Assembly: GCA_951640165.1 (NCBI GenBank)
Contig: OX621243.1
Span: 8,432,001 to 8,496,000, forward strand
From: Pseudoips prasinana
Taxonomy: Eukaryota; Arthropoda; Insecta; Lepidoptera; Nolidae
Direction of reading: 5' to 3'
Length of the DNA stretch: 64,000 nucleotides
Part shown: positions 54,321 to 63,858 of the stretch, piece by piece
Numbering within the stretch: the first letter of the stretch is position 1
How the letters are laid out: every line of letters begins with the position of its first letter
Translations under genes and position numbers: made by a program
The notes under the pieces: generated by a model
Told to the model about the DNA's origin: nothing
The model's input: only the letters and a program-made list of their open reading frames with translations
Database searches by the model: none

Positions 54321-54372
54321 GGAAGGAAGGGTTGGCAATGCCATTTGAATGGCATTGCCAACCCTTCCTTCC
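54321..54372. repeat. Perfect palindrome, 25-bp arms
   Basis: Arms 54321-54345 and 54348-54372 are exact complements around a TG spacer; arm core AAGGGTTGGCAATGCCATT. Confidence 0.95.
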
Positions 54373-54574
54373 TGGCATGTTGTGTGTTGCAAGCATTATA
54401 GGTTACGATAACCGCTTAGTGATATGACTCATGTGGGTCATTTGATAATATTTCCCAAGTACACATTTGTCACTTCTAACTTTTATTATTTCATTTAACA
54501 TGAAACATTCACAAGATTTAAAACGTTTGTTATTTGTTTGACTTTAAGGAAATAAACAAATATCGGGAGACAAC

Positions 54575-54970
54575 TAATACATACATACATAGACTCACGC
54601 CTGTTTCCCAGAGGGGTAGGCAGAGACAACGGATTTCCATTTGTCACGATCTTTGCACAAGTCTTTTGCCTCGATTACTGTCAGTATATTCATGATACAT
54701 GCTCGCCGGTTTAGGGTACTTCTGACCTGCCCTTTCTTGAGAACGTCTCCGATTTGGTCAGAGAATGTTCGACGAGGTCTTACCCTTCCGGTTGTTCCAT
54801 TCATACAGGTCAGGTTTACTTCTTTGGTCAATCTTCTTTCATTCATCCTTTCTAAATGGCCAAACCATCTCAGCATTCCTTTTTCAATCTTTGTGACTAC
54901 TCTTTCACACCACAACGCTCTCTTACATCAGTATTTCGAACTCCGTCTCTCAAAGTCACACGACCAGACA
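54575..54970 (-). pseudogene. RTE-clade LINE polyprotein C terminus (second lineage)
   Basis: Minus strand: a frame-shifted upstream part [18 protein letters not shown], then an open stretch with [55 protein letters not shown], and the end [15 protein letters not shown] with a stop at about 54595. The ending '(V/S)AYPSGK-x-A' and 'RWFGHLERM' define a different RTE-like lineage from the 'WAGHIARR' copies. A (catA)n-like tail ('atacatacatacataga') follows at 54578-54592. About 106 codons remain open. Confidence 0.85.
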
Positions 54971-54973
54971 AAT

Positions 54974-55063
54974 AATACACTGCACTAAGCCTGTTTGGAT
55001 TTGGACAAGTGTTATGTTTATCAGTTGTCTGATTGCCATAGTACAGGCTTAGTGCAGTGTATT
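54974..55063. repeat. Perfect 21-bp inverted repeat with 48-base loop
   Basis: Arms 54974-54994 (AATACACTGCACTAAGCCTGT) and 55043-55063 are exact complements. Confidence 0.9.
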
Positions 55064-55089
55064 AGTTGTGTATTGTATATATATTATAC

Positions 55090-55350
55090 TAGCGGCCCGG
55101 TACGTGCTTCGCTACTTATAAGGCATAGTAATAAAAAAAATGATAATAAAGTTCATTTACTCAAACAAAAAAATATTTTAAATTGCTAAAAGATGTAGAT
55201 TTTACACTTTTTCAAGACTTTTTTTTAATTTTCTCTACGTACAAACCTTCCCTGGACTTCCACGAATAATTCAAGACCAAAATTAGCCAAATCGGTTAAG
55301 GCGTTGTTGAGTTATAACATTACAACGAAAAGTGGCATTGATTTTTATAT
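55090..55350 (-). mobile_element. Helitron-like repeat
   Basis: 'actagcggcccggtacgtgc' + 'ttcgctac' is the characteristic reversed 3' end. 'agaccaaaattagccaaatc' + 'ggttaaggcgttgttgagtt' and 'tatatatatagatta' complete a short non-coding element. Confidence 0.6.
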
Positions 55351-55371
55351 ATATAGATTATAGATAAAGTA

Positions 55372-55492
55372 CAACCAGTAACAGAACAAATAATCATGTT
55401 CATCACACAAAGATTTGTCCTGGGTGGGGATCGAGCCCACGACCTTTGGCTTCGCAGTCAGGGTCCACTAGACCAACAGACCAGACAATTGT
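55372..55492 (-). mobile_element. SINE-E-type copy
   Basis: The minus strand head 'ctgttggtctagtggaccct' and B box 'gggctcgatcccc' are followed by 'aggacaaatctttgtgtgat' and 'gaacatgattatttgttctg'. The 3' half is missing. Confidence 0.75.
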
Positions 55493-55499
55493 TTTTCTT

Positions 55500-55668
55500 T
55501 TATGTTAAACGTCCGCACTATAATAAGTAAACCATGTGTGGCGGGGTACATTACAAACAATATAATTGGCGGACATAAAGTACACCCAGGAACAAACACA
55601 ATACAAATAGTTGTCCTGCGCGGGAATCAAACCCGGGACATGAAGTGGCGATACGACTGTTTTAATGT
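55500..55668 (-). mobile_element. SINE-A copy
   Basis: Plus strand: 'accatgtgtggcggggtaca', 'ggcggacataaagtacaccc' and 'gggaatcaaacccgggacat' + 'gaagtggcg'. The head is decayed. Confidence 0.75.
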
Positions 55669-55704
55669 GCATGTGCATTCAAATAAATAAGTTTATTCTA
55701 CTGA

Positions 55705-55860
55705 TATTATAAATTCGAAATTTTGTGAGTATAGATCTATGCATATTTATTACTCTATCACTCAAAAACTACCGAACGGATTTTGATGAAACTTTATAGT
55801 AATATATCTTATAATTTATAAAGTTTAACAAGGGTAAAACCGCAGGGCACAGCTAGTACT
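55705..55860 (+). mobile_element. Helitron-like fragment
   Basis: 'ctgatattataaattcgaaa', 'ttactctatcactcaaaaac', 'taccgaacggattttgatga' and 'gggtaaaaccgcagggcaca' + 'gctagta' give the same structure as 42008-42190. Confidence 0.65.
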
Positions 55861-56260
55861 CTATACATCAATTTATACCCGGACATGTTATAGAACATAT
55901 TGGGCTGACTAAGCGAACCTTAGCCTAGTTCTGGTCTGACTCAATTTAGATTAGCGTCACACGTTTAAGAAGAATAACTACATCATATAATCATACATGT
56001 AATATCTACATGATTAATTTAATAGTTTTAATAAAAACAACAGTTAAAGATGCCGATATGATGTTTTTAAATTTTGGGTATGATTCCAGTATATTCTAGT
56101 AAAATGAAATAATAAAGAATTGAAGCAGATATATCTTAAAGGGTTCTGTAGACGATATTGTTGTAACTTTTCGTCGAAAAAAATATTATAACACTATCCC
56201 TTAATATACAGAAAATTTGTGTGGTACTGATTTCCTACCGTTTTTGGAATAATAACAATA
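55861..56260. other. No gene recognised
   Basis: Nothing supported. Confidence 0.4.
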
Positions 56261-56261
56261 A

Positions 56262-56562
56262 TAATATCCTGGGACATTATTCACACGCGGCTAGCTAATC
56301 CTAAACTAAGCAGAGCTTGTACAATAGAAACCAGAGCGTATTATATTATACTATTTGTCATATATCAGTTATCGAACTGATATATTACCTATAGTACGTT
56401 TCTTTTGTAAATACATACTTATATAGATAATTGCACCCAGTGTTAGTTCAAACAGACAAGTGCAATCAGACAAATATCGGTCCTGGGTGGTAGTCGAACC
56501 CACGACCTGCGCAGCTGCGGCGTGAAAGGCAAGCATTTATCAACCATGTCAACCGGCCCTTC
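56262..56562 (-). mobile_element. SINE-D copy
   Basis: Plus strand 'atcctgggacattattcaca', 'actaagcagagcttgtacaa', 'tagtcgaacccacgacctgc' and 'aagcatttatcaaccatgtc' + 'aaccggcc'. About 40 extra bases near 56350-56385 include a repeated 'atatcagtt'. Confidence 0.8.
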
Positions 56563-57480
56563 AAAATGTCAAACATAAATTAAATAATTGTTTAGGAAAT
56601 AATTACATTTATTCAGTTCTTGGATATTAACATGCACTTGTCCCTACTTGTCAAGCTCACTATGCAGTACATAAATAGAGTCATTGCAATATTAAATTAA
56701 CTAGATTTTGAAATAGTTTGTTAGTGCAGTCTGTTCATATTAGGTTTGTATCACATCCAATGTAGAGTAATCCTTGACAAATGGTAAGTTACTTTGCTAC
56801 TATTTTTAATTAAAACTTGAAGATACTAATCAGTTGACGAACGCATTAGTTTTCAACCAGAAGTTAAACTTAAGCGACAAATACCTGAGGCCACCCTTAT
56901 GGGGTTCGGGCTATATTCTCTCATTCGGGCCACAGCTCAAGAAATTATTAAGTAGAGAGGGATCACATTGGAGGCGTTAAAGCGATATCATCATTGGTGA
57001 GGACCCTACCCTAGCTTCTCTATATAAAAGTAGTTTTCCCTATTTAAAATATCCTACTAATATAAATGCGAAAGTTTGTGTGTATGGTTACATAAATTTA
57101 TGGATGTTTGATACTCTTTCACGCATAAATTACAGAACTGTCGAACCGAAATGTCACTCAGACATTAAACCACTAAGGCAGTCACCCATCTATAGACTGA
57201 CCGTGTGGCTAGGTGCTTAACCAGTGATTGGCACAATCATTTACGTGCCGGTGAGAAAAACTGGGGCTAGATGGCGCTATGTCATATTTATTTATACAAC
57301 CCGCAAAGATGGTTCGTCTCAATTGAGACTGACCACCATGGCCGAAATTCCTCCAGGACATTATTATTGCTTCCAAATACCTGTGGACCCCTAATTGATT
57401 AATATTATTGTTTATTTACTCAGATAACATCAAATTTAAGTACTGTGTAAACCCTTTCTTATCCGAATGACCAACTTTAT
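56563..57480. other. Upstream region of the NRF-6-like gene, repeat debris
   Basis: It contains a SINE-G-like piece (56880-57010, 'cccttatggggttcgggcta'), a Helitron-like 5' end (57047-57130, 'tcctactaatataaatgcga' + 'aagtttgtgtg') and the 3' end of a SINE-C (about 57300-57365, 'caattgagactgaccaccat' + 'ggccgaaattc'). No upstream exon was seen. Confidence 0.5.
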
Positions 57481-57481
57481 T

Positions 57482-57577
57482 GATAAGATTAATATTAACA
57501 AGCAATTAATGATATAAATGTTACATCTTCGGGATCATCTACAGTTCAGACTAAGGCATACTCAAGAATAGAGTAAA
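57482..57577 (+). promoter_or_regulatory. Core promoter of the NRF-6-like gene: GATA site, TATA box, initiator, short 5' UTR
   Basis: TGATAAG at about 57481-57487 is a GATA-factor motif. TATAAA lies at 57513-57518. An initiator-like ACAGTT lies at 57541, about 28 bases downstream of the TATA box, the canonical distance. The ATG is at 57578, which would give a 5' UTR of about 37 bases. A GATA site close to a TATA promoter is common in insect gut and fat-body genes, so tissue-restricted expression is plausible; that part is inference. Confidence 0.55.
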
Positions 57578-57767
57578 ATGAAGTACTTGTTTATACTGTT
57601 TTTTGTAACTGTTACTAAAAATGTGGACGTGGCAGCTACTGTAGACTTCAGTTTGCCTGATAAGAAATATGCTTTGGATTTGAATCTCTTTGAAAATGTT
57701 CTGGATCCTAAGTTGTGTGATGCACAATTGGATAACGTGCGAAATAATCCTGAGCTATTGTTAGCAT
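57578..57767 (+). CDS. NRF-6-like exon 1 (signal peptide)
   Basis: Codes MKYLFILFFVTVTKNVDVAA and 43 further residues, with Cys47. The donor 'gcat|gtaaat' leaves phase 1. Reading through gives a stop after five codons. The ATG context is AAAATGA. Confidence 0.88.
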
Positions 57768-60700
57768 GTAAATATTTAGACTTTTCTTAACGAATGAATT
57801 TCAAATATCTTATTATTGTTAATACTGAAGTAAAGAGCGAATATACTAAAACTATAACGGGTAACTGCGTGATTTACACGTTACAAATTTCACTTGGAAT
57901 TATATTGTTTATATTCCATATATTTGTAGTTATATGTATATTATTATAAGATTGTAATCTTATATTTTTGCCTTGTTCCAGTTATGGACGCTGGCGTTAA
58001 AACTCCCAGAGGAATACTAACTGGGAACTTCTTAGATCTCGGAAATTATTACCAATGTTTAGCTATCAAACAAAATATACCTCAATCAGTAGTTGAAGGA
58101 AAATACTGCATGATAGAATTGCCATTAGCTCAAGACATTGAGTGGCAAAACATAACAGAATTACAAAATTGGCCAGATATACCATGGCAAGAATTAAATC
58201 CTCAGACAAGGTATATTAGTAATACGACGCATCAGCAAATTTTGGAGTATAATAAACGCAAAGCAGGGATTGATGCTGTAATTGGGTCCAAATATTCTGA
58301 ATTAAGGTAAGATTAATTTACAAATCTTTGTGAAAAATGCTTAACCTTTTGACCACCACAGTCGGCTATAGACGACAAACTAAAATTTGCCCAGCACGTC
58401 ACAGTCACGACTATTTAGTCCTACCGCTGCATGCTGGGCACATTAGGTTTGTTATCTATACATGACCGTGGTGGTCAAAAGGTTAAACATTCGACATAAA
58501 CATTGAGGGCACAGTGGTTAAAACAGTCGCCTCGCCATTTCGTCAACCGACCAGAACATTAATTTGTGTGGCCCTAAGTGGTTTGTGAGTCTGGGTGTAC
58601 TTTGTGTCGTTTGATTATATGTTTGTAAAGGGACACATTTCCCAAATGCAGGAGATATCTTTTAAAATTATTAATCGTGATCATGGTTGTTATATCAGCC
58701 AGAAGACTCAGACTCTGGACTATGCCTCTTCTTTGCGCTAGGCAGAAATGTTGGTAAATCTAGTTGCATTAAGTTGCTCATAATGCATAAAGAGGTGCTG
58801 CTGCCCATTCGTTAGTAGAACAAATATATTAAAATACCTACTACTTAATAAATTATAGATAGATAGATAGATACACTTTATTGCACAATATATAAAAAAG
58901 AAGTTTACAGGAAAAATCTTAGTATTTAAAATAATGTACAATTGGCGTTCTTATCGCACAATAGCGATTTCTTCCAGACAACCGAAGGATGGACTGGTAA
59001 ACATTGGAAATGACAGGCAGCTGGTAGCGTACCATCGTCAGTTCTACAGACTGTAGTGTTCTAACCTAGTAATATATATACTACATAGAGTAATGTACTT
59101 ACATACATTCATATTATCTCAATTATTTTCAGATCTCACGGTAACAGTCTTGCATTCCAACTAGCAGTTTGCATTCCTAAAGTTTGTTCATCACAACAAT
59201 TCTTCGATACTCTTTTGAGTATTCCAGGATTAAAGTTTCGGGAAACCTTTTGCCGTTTACCGAATGACAAGCCATGGGTTCCTGCGGATTACGTAGCTAT
59301 GTAAGTATTTTATTAAATATATTATAACATTTGAATAGAATAAACATTATAATAGCCATAATGAATATACATTGCCCGCAATATATTGTTTAATTTAACA
59401 CGTCCAAAATGTTTTCTATTCGTTATTTTTGGCGGGATTGAAGAGATGCAATAGAATTGGCCGTTTTTGACCTCTACTAACAACATCTTGTAGAGTAATT
59501 CTCTGCCACAATATTTACTAACCGAACCAATTAATGTTAGTATAGTGATAATCAAACAAACAGATAAACAAAATATATCAATTATAATGCAAGATGTTTG
59601 CCTAAAAACACATTTTGTGGAAATCTCATATCAGAATGATTGATTTTTATTGGTTTCAGAGTCGTATTTTCCTTCCTTGGTCTTCTTCTGATTCTTAGCA
59701 CGGGCTACGAAATTCTTCACAACGTTTATCATAGAAGTGGTGAGATTTATTACAAAACTATACTGTAAACGTTCGTATATTTATTTATAAATATATATTA
59801 GTTTATTCTAATAAATATATGTGTATTCCATGTACGTACTCGTATTGTACATTAGTATAGGATTTTTCAACTTCACACATAAGTCTATAGTGCATCTATC
59901 AAGTTTTCGTCTGCATCACCCTAAGGTTGACTGGTAGGGAACGCCATTGGCATTTAATAATAATAATAATAAGTCTTTATTTTCAGACCAAATTAGTGTC
60001 CAATTAGTTAGTAACAATTTTCTTATAAACTAGTGTTTGTAATTAGTATTTTTTAAGTATGTAAATTTACCTTTCAAAATTTAGTCCGCCTTGTAAAATG
60101 TTGTGCTTAAGCTTTAATTAAAAACAAAACTATATATAAATCCAATTAAATATAAAATGCCTTCAAGACGCTGGCAACATGTTAATCTGAAAATAGTATT
60201 TCTATTTTGAGAAATATGTAACAATATATTTTCGGCTTTGGCAATATCTTAGCCGAAGTGGCAGTGGGCAGGGCACATAGCTCGTAAAGCTGACGGGCGC
60301 TGGGGCAGAAAGGTTTTTGAGTGGCGACCATGAACTGAAAGATATAGCATGGGCAGCCCCCTACAAGATGGACCGATGATCTTGTGAGGGTGGCTGGATG
60401 TCGCTGGATGCGGATAGCGTTAGACCGACAATTGTGGGGATCTCTGGGGGAGACCTTTGTCCAGCAGTGGGTGTCTTTCGGCTGATAATTCAGACAATTC
60501 AGCTTATATTAGCCGTAACCAAAGCTTTTCTTAAAAAAGAGGTTATACCGAAATGCATTGATATTATAATAAGTTTTGTTGCTTAGAATCGCTATTATAT
60601 AAATCGACAGCGAAGACGCAATATAATTGCGTCAAATAACTCGCACGAAATTGATTTAAATGAACTGATCTCAGTGAGTATTAAAGTGGATTTTGAGTAT

Positions 60701-62715
60701 TTTTGTTTTGGTAGTTAGTAGATATTGTCACTTATCGATCGAAATGTTGTTCAATGTGCGTTTTTCGTTTTTACTGTTCTTGATTAAGTATAGGTATTTT
60801 TTGCAGACCCAAAGAGTATCAACAAACTGTACCAATCGTTCTCCATATACAATAATACACGTCGTCTCGTCACTTATACCCCTGTGCCCGGAGCTATTGA
60901 GTGTTTGGATGGCATCAGAGCTATCGCCATGATATGGGTGATTGTTGGACATTCTTTCTTTAACAAAACGCTTTCAGGAGTGTTAGCGAACCCTTTGGAC
61001 GCCTTGAACGTGAGTAATTACATGATAAGATAACATAATTTTTTGCTTGACTATGTACAGACGCCAGCACATCAAGCTACTCCAATCTGTCACATTTCCC
61101 CAATTGAAAGTGAACCTTATACTTATGTGATAAAGTTGAAAATCTATAAAAGAAATTTGGCAGATAGGGGCAGGTTGATGTGCTGGCGTCTGTACAATTA
61201 AAGTCTTGATTGTAAGTAACCTAATGTTTATGTATTTATTTATCACAGATACACAAACTGCCTCGTTGATTTAGCGGTAGCGTGTTCAACCGCAGATAAT
61301 GTGGTCCTGGGTTCAAGTCCCGGGTCGGTTCAAAACGTGATTTTGGGATTTTTCCGTAAAAAGGAATTTCTCAGAATCAGACCGAAGTCTGGGAGTTGGG
61401 GGTGTTGCCTCGAAGAAAACTTAAAGCCGTCGGTCCTGTATCTGACCTCTTTCCGCTCGTGTGGCAAGTCGTCCCATCGCATCATTAGAGTGATGAAATA
61501 GAAAGTGCCCCTGTGTTTTCGCACACACTTGTGCACTATAAAATGTCCTGCGCAATTGGCTAGTCTCCATCGAGACTGGCTGCCGTGGCCGAAACTCGGT
61601 CGGGAGGACATTAATTAATTAATTAATATCACAGACATCTCATAGCTAACAGACCACATGGCATATGCATGGTGCACAAAAAGTGGTAGAAACATAATTA
61701 TGGATATTAATAAACAGTATAATTTCATATTTTTATCTAAAATAACAAATAATTGGAATGATTAAATGTATTAACTACAAGCTATCTCGGTGATCTTCGT
61801 ACCGCATTATTTTTTGCGTCAATGGTCTAATATTTTAATAATTATTTCAACGAATTTCAATGTACAGACACCAGCACATCAAGCTACCCAGATTTCCTCA
61901 ATTAAAAAGTGAACCTTATGCTATTGTGATAAAGTTGAAAATCTATAAAAGAAATTTAACAGATTAGGGTGCTGGATGTACTGGCGTCTATACCACATTA
62001 TTTGACTTTCCTACCGGACAAAAAACAAACAGAGATGACGAAAAAGCACTAAGCTGAGGCATTGTTCAAGATCCACCATGAATGCTCTACAACGCCCTTG
62101 TCTGTCAGGCTTGTGTTGGAGTTGTTAAACTCACGCTCACGTATCACCTCCTCTCTTGCGATCATTGCCTCCTCGCAGAAGGAAGCAACGGCCACCCAGC
62201 TGGTCTGTTTTTTTTTATATCAGAGGGCGACAAACAAGCAAGTGGGTCACCTGATGCTAAGTTTTCGCCGCCGCCCATGAACACTCCCAACACCAGATGG
62301 GTCGCGGGTGCGTTGCCGGCCTTTAAGAGTCAGTGAACAAGTGTTGCTGACCCTTCTCCCCACTCCAACTAGCTCTGGCTACCTTACTCACACGCAGAAA
62401 CTCAACTCAACATTAAAATTATTAATGTTATTATTAAGGAATGTCTTCTGTGAGGCTAAGGTGACTAAGGCACGTCGTTGCATTGCCCATGCTGGGCATT
62501 CCACTAGTGTGTGGGGCGCCGTATCCTCAGTGTCTCCGCAGTGATAAAACTTGGAGGTCTGTTCAAATCTAAGTCTTCTACCAAATAAATTATTTTACAG
62601 TGGATGACGTCATTGAAAGCCGTGTGGATAATGGCCGCTCCAATTACTGTGGACACCTTTTTCATGATCAGTGGCCTTCTACTAGTGTATACAACTGCTA
62701 GCAAAATGACACACA
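57578..62715 (+). CDS. NRF-6-like (nose resistant to fluoxetine) acyltransferase-3 membrane protein, first six coding exons
   Basis: Exons 57578-57767, 57982-58306, 59133-59300, 59660-59739, 60807-61009 and 62601-62715 have GT-AG introns and compatible phases (1, 2, 2, 1, 0, 1). They join into 360 open codons that run off the window. Residues 1 to about 20 form a signal peptide. Cysteines 47, 89, 106, 185, 190 and 212 fit the disulfide-rich NRF domain, with DAGVKTPRGILTGNFLDLG (66-84) as its signature. A transmembrane helix follows at about 229-247, and the acyltransferase-3 domain starts at about 286 with CLDGIRAIAMIWVIVGHSF. WMTSLKAVWIMAAPITVDTF and FMISGLLL continue it. Family members are multipass membrane proteins implicated in lipid or drug transport and yolk/gut uptake in worms and insects. 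His303 in 'VGHSF' is the conserved family histidine. The family usually has 600-800 residues, so about half is here. Introns hold MITEs, SINEs and LINE relics but no disruption of coding sequence. Confidence 0.92.
57982..58306 (+). CDS. NRF-6-like exon 2 (NRF domain core)
   Basis: The acceptor 'ccttgttccag' joins to give LLLAFMDAGVK. The exon carries the NRF signature and Cys89 and Cys106. The in-frame ATG at 57984 is internal, not the start. Donor AG|GTAAGA, phase 2. Confidence 0.9.
58341..58486. mobile_element. TTAA-flanked MITE (piggyBac-type) in intron 2
   Basis: TTAA at both ends. The terminal repeats CCTTTTGACCACCAC and GTGGTGGTCAAAAGG are perfect over 15 bp and continue imperfectly; a second inner inverted pair TGCCCAGCA/TGCTGGGCA is present. 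Length is 146 bp including both TTAA. TTAA duplication and CCT-type ends are typical of piggyBac-derived MITEs. Confidence 0.88.
58498..58665 (+). mobile_element. SINE-A copy in intron 2
   Basis: 'gggcacagtggttaaaacag' + 'tcgcctcgcc' is the head; 'gtgagtctgggtgtactttg' and 'tgattatatgtttgtaaag' the body. The B box is lost and the cgcgac segment is degraded. Confidence 0.7.
58690..59000 (-). repeat. RTE/SINE-F tail remnant and CR1/L2-like LINE terminus in intron 2
   Basis: 58690-58830 is a very decayed reversed RTE-type tail ('tcagccagaagactcag...ctatgcctctt'). 58848-58985 has (gata)n followed by 'cactttattgcacaatatat', 'gtacaattggcgttcttatc' and 'cgatttcttccagacaac', which I recall as a common reversed moth LINE 3' end. 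Confidence 0.55.
59133..59300 (+). CDS. NRF-6-like exon 3 (NRF domain end)
   Basis: The acceptor 'aattattttcag' gives RSHGNSLAFQLAVCIPKVCS. It holds Cys185, Cys190 and Cys212, closing the NRF domain. Donor AT|GTAAGT, phase 2. Confidence 0.92.
59660..59739 (+). CDS. NRF-6-like exon 4 (first transmembrane helix)
   Basis: Acceptor 'ttggtttcag'. Codes IVVFSFLGLLLILSTGYEIL and HNVYHRS, a hydrophobic helix followed by a polar, basic turn. Donor G|GTGAGA, phase 1. Confidence 0.88.
59950..60080 (-). repeat. LINE 3'-terminus-like segment in intron 4
   Basis: (taa)n followed by 'gtctttattttcagaccaaa' resembles the reversed polyadenylation end of CR1-type LINEs. Short, recall-based. Confidence 0.4.
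60245..60485 (+). pseudogene. RTE LINE 3' end in intron 4, sense orientation
   Basis: Decayed coding blocks in the expected order: 'gtgggcagggcacatagctc' (WAGHIA region), 'gagtggcgaccatgaac', then PTRWTDDLVRVAGCRWMRIA and LDRQLWGSLGETFVQQWVSF ending in stops. The triplet microsatellite tail has eroded. It is the best-preserved RTE C-terminus of the 'WAGHIARR' lineage here after 2630. Confidence 0.85.
60807..61009 (+). CDS. NRF-6-like exon 5 (start of acyltransferase-3 domain)
   Basis: The acceptor 'tattttttgcag' gives DPKSINKLYQSFSIYNNTRR, then ECLDGIRAIAMIWVIVGHSF. The loop before the domain and the histidine-bearing first acyltransferase helix are both present. Donor AAC|GTGAGT, phase 0. 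Confidence 0.93.
61056..61194. mobile_element. MITE-2 copy in intron 5
   Basis: TA + CAGACGCCAGCACATCAAGC ... GGTTGATGTGCTGGCGTCTG + TA. The core is 61058-61192 (135 bp), with 20-bp terminal repeats near-perfect and TA at both sides. Best copy of four; Tc1/mariner-type target site. Confidence 0.9.
61258..61622 (+). mobile_element. SINE-C copy in intron 5
   Basis: The head 'cgttgatttagcggtagcgt', B box 'gggttcaagtcccgggtcgg' and a full body to 'tcggtcgggaggacatt' with (aatt)n at the 3' end. An overlapping minus-strand 93-codon frame is not a gene. Confidence 0.88.
61863..61992. mobile_element. MITE-2 second copy in intron 5
   Basis: TA + CAGACACCAGCACATCAAGC ... GGATGTACTGGCGTCTA + TA; somewhat diverged, core 61865-61990. 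Confidence 0.85.
62195..62575 (+). repeat. Dispersed 'gagggcgacaaacaagcaag' repeat in intron 5
   Basis: A T-run then 'tatcagagggcgacaaacaa', 'caccgccgcccat'-like 'tcgccgccgcccatgaacac', 'gcgttgccggcctttaagag', 'cttctgtgaggctaaggtga' and 'ataaaacttggaggtctgt'. Partial relatives lie at 13970 and 30672. No ORF fits an element protein; class unknown. Confidence 0.6.
62601..62715 (+). CDS. NRF-6-like exon 6 (acyltransferase-3 helix 2)
   Basis: The acceptor 'attattttacag' gives WMTSLKAVWIMAAPITVDTF, then FMISGLLLVYTTASKMTH. 'VDTFF-x-(I/L)-SG' is the family's second conserved block. Donor A|GTAAGT, phase 1. The next exon must lie beyond 64000. Confidence 0.92.
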
Positions 62716-62754
62716 GTAAGTAATTCATTTTGAAATACAACGCACTAGGGAAAT

Positions 62755-62825
62755 TTAAATTGTACCGCTGGGTACTTTACGAACATAATTGATTATCACA
62801 AAGTATACCCAGACTCTCCCTCTTC
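62755..62825 (-). repeat. SINE-A scrap in intron 6
   Basis: 'gtaccgctgggtactttacg' and 'cacaaagtatacccagactc' match the reversed SINE-A body. Confidence 0.55.
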
Positions 62826-62961
62826 TCATCAAGTAGGATCATCTTGTTAGAACTTCACCCCACTTATGTAACAAAAAAGTCCATAAACGCTTTGGGAAAA
62901 CATTGCTTGCAAAAAAATTGCCCATAATCTATAGTTAAACTTCTCTTCTTAGTATACAGGG

Positions 62962-63236
62962 TATATTTGCTTTATAACATTCTCTTTAACCCTGCTACTC
63001 CCATATATTTAAAAGAACGCTTCGAGTTCCTTTGTGGCACGCATTTGCGATCCTTAAGATCATCAGAAAACGTAATACCTACTTCAAATCCCAGAGCACA
63101 AATCTGTATTTATGGGAAACTCTTTAAGTGTACAGGCAGCTCGACATTGGAATGCCTTGCCTATTGTAATTAGACGTGCTCAGACAATAGCAACTTTCAA
63201 AAAGCTTGTCAGAGAACACTATTTGAGTGTATAATT
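62962..63236 (+). pseudogene. Non-LTR retrotransposon (Jockey/CR1-like) ORF2 C terminus in intron 6
   Basis: Plus strand frame 1: LFNPATPIYLKERFEFLCGT and HLRSLRSSEN. A frameshift near 63110 leads into GNSLSVQAARHWNALPIVIR, then RAQTIATFKKLVREHYLSV and a stop at 63232. 'A-x-x-x-W-N-(A/S)-L-P' followed by 'F-K-K-L...H' is the standard end of these reverse transcriptases. The preceding LINE blocks are absent, so it is a 5'-truncated insert. Confidence 0.88.
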
Positions 63237-63855
63237 GATGTTTTCTTAAGAGCCATTTCACAAAATGATTACGCTCGAGTTTAGGTAAAAGACTGCATCA
63301 TTGTTTATGTGTGCGTGTCTACCCACTCAAACGCAATGTAAACTGTGTAATACACGTGTCAAGACGGACGAGGCTATCTTGAGCCGTTAATGTGAATTGA
63401 TAATAGATTTATAAAAAAAAAATTATATACTCTAACAAAGATTTCTAGCTAGATTAATAAGAAAACACGGATAGGTATGTTATGTAAAATATTTGTATTT
63501 AGAACAAATCTAGATCCACACATTGCACACTTTATGTCATATTTAGATATGAGACCCACCTGTTTCTCTTTACATATTTTTAAATAGGTTAAATTTCATC
63601 CAAATTTCTCGCTGTGTTCGCTTATAATTATTATTTGACTCCAAAAGGATTGAAAATCAATTATACGTTTTAGACGATTATTAATTCTAAAATAAAAACA
63701 AAATAGCTGTTAATTTTCAATATCTACGTATAAGTTACATATTAAATCAATAATAATCGGTTACAGTAAATATGAATATTGTAAATAAAAAAAAATGTGA
63801 GCCGTCACGGGACGCCTGGCAGATGTGAAACATCGCCATTATTTTGTAAAAGTAA
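63237..63855. other. Intron 6 of the NRF-6-like gene, nothing further recognised
   Basis: AT-rich with no supported exon. A phase-1 acceptor leading to a hydrophobic frame was looked for and not found. Confidence 0.5.
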
Positions 63856-63858
63856 TAT

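Noticed and set aside
57984..58310. Independent 108-codon gene starting at 57984
   Set aside because: Its ATG lies two bases after a splice acceptor and the frame joins exon 1 and exon 3 in phase; it is exon 2.
61330..61611. 93-codon minus-strand ORF in intron 5
   Set aside because: Lies wholly within the SINE-C copy; reverse strand of a repeat.
62082..62336. Overlapping open frames in intron 5 (also 62308-62544)
   Set aside because: Fall in the dispersed repeat at 62195-62575 and its upstream flank; no domain and no splice context with the NRF-6-like exons.
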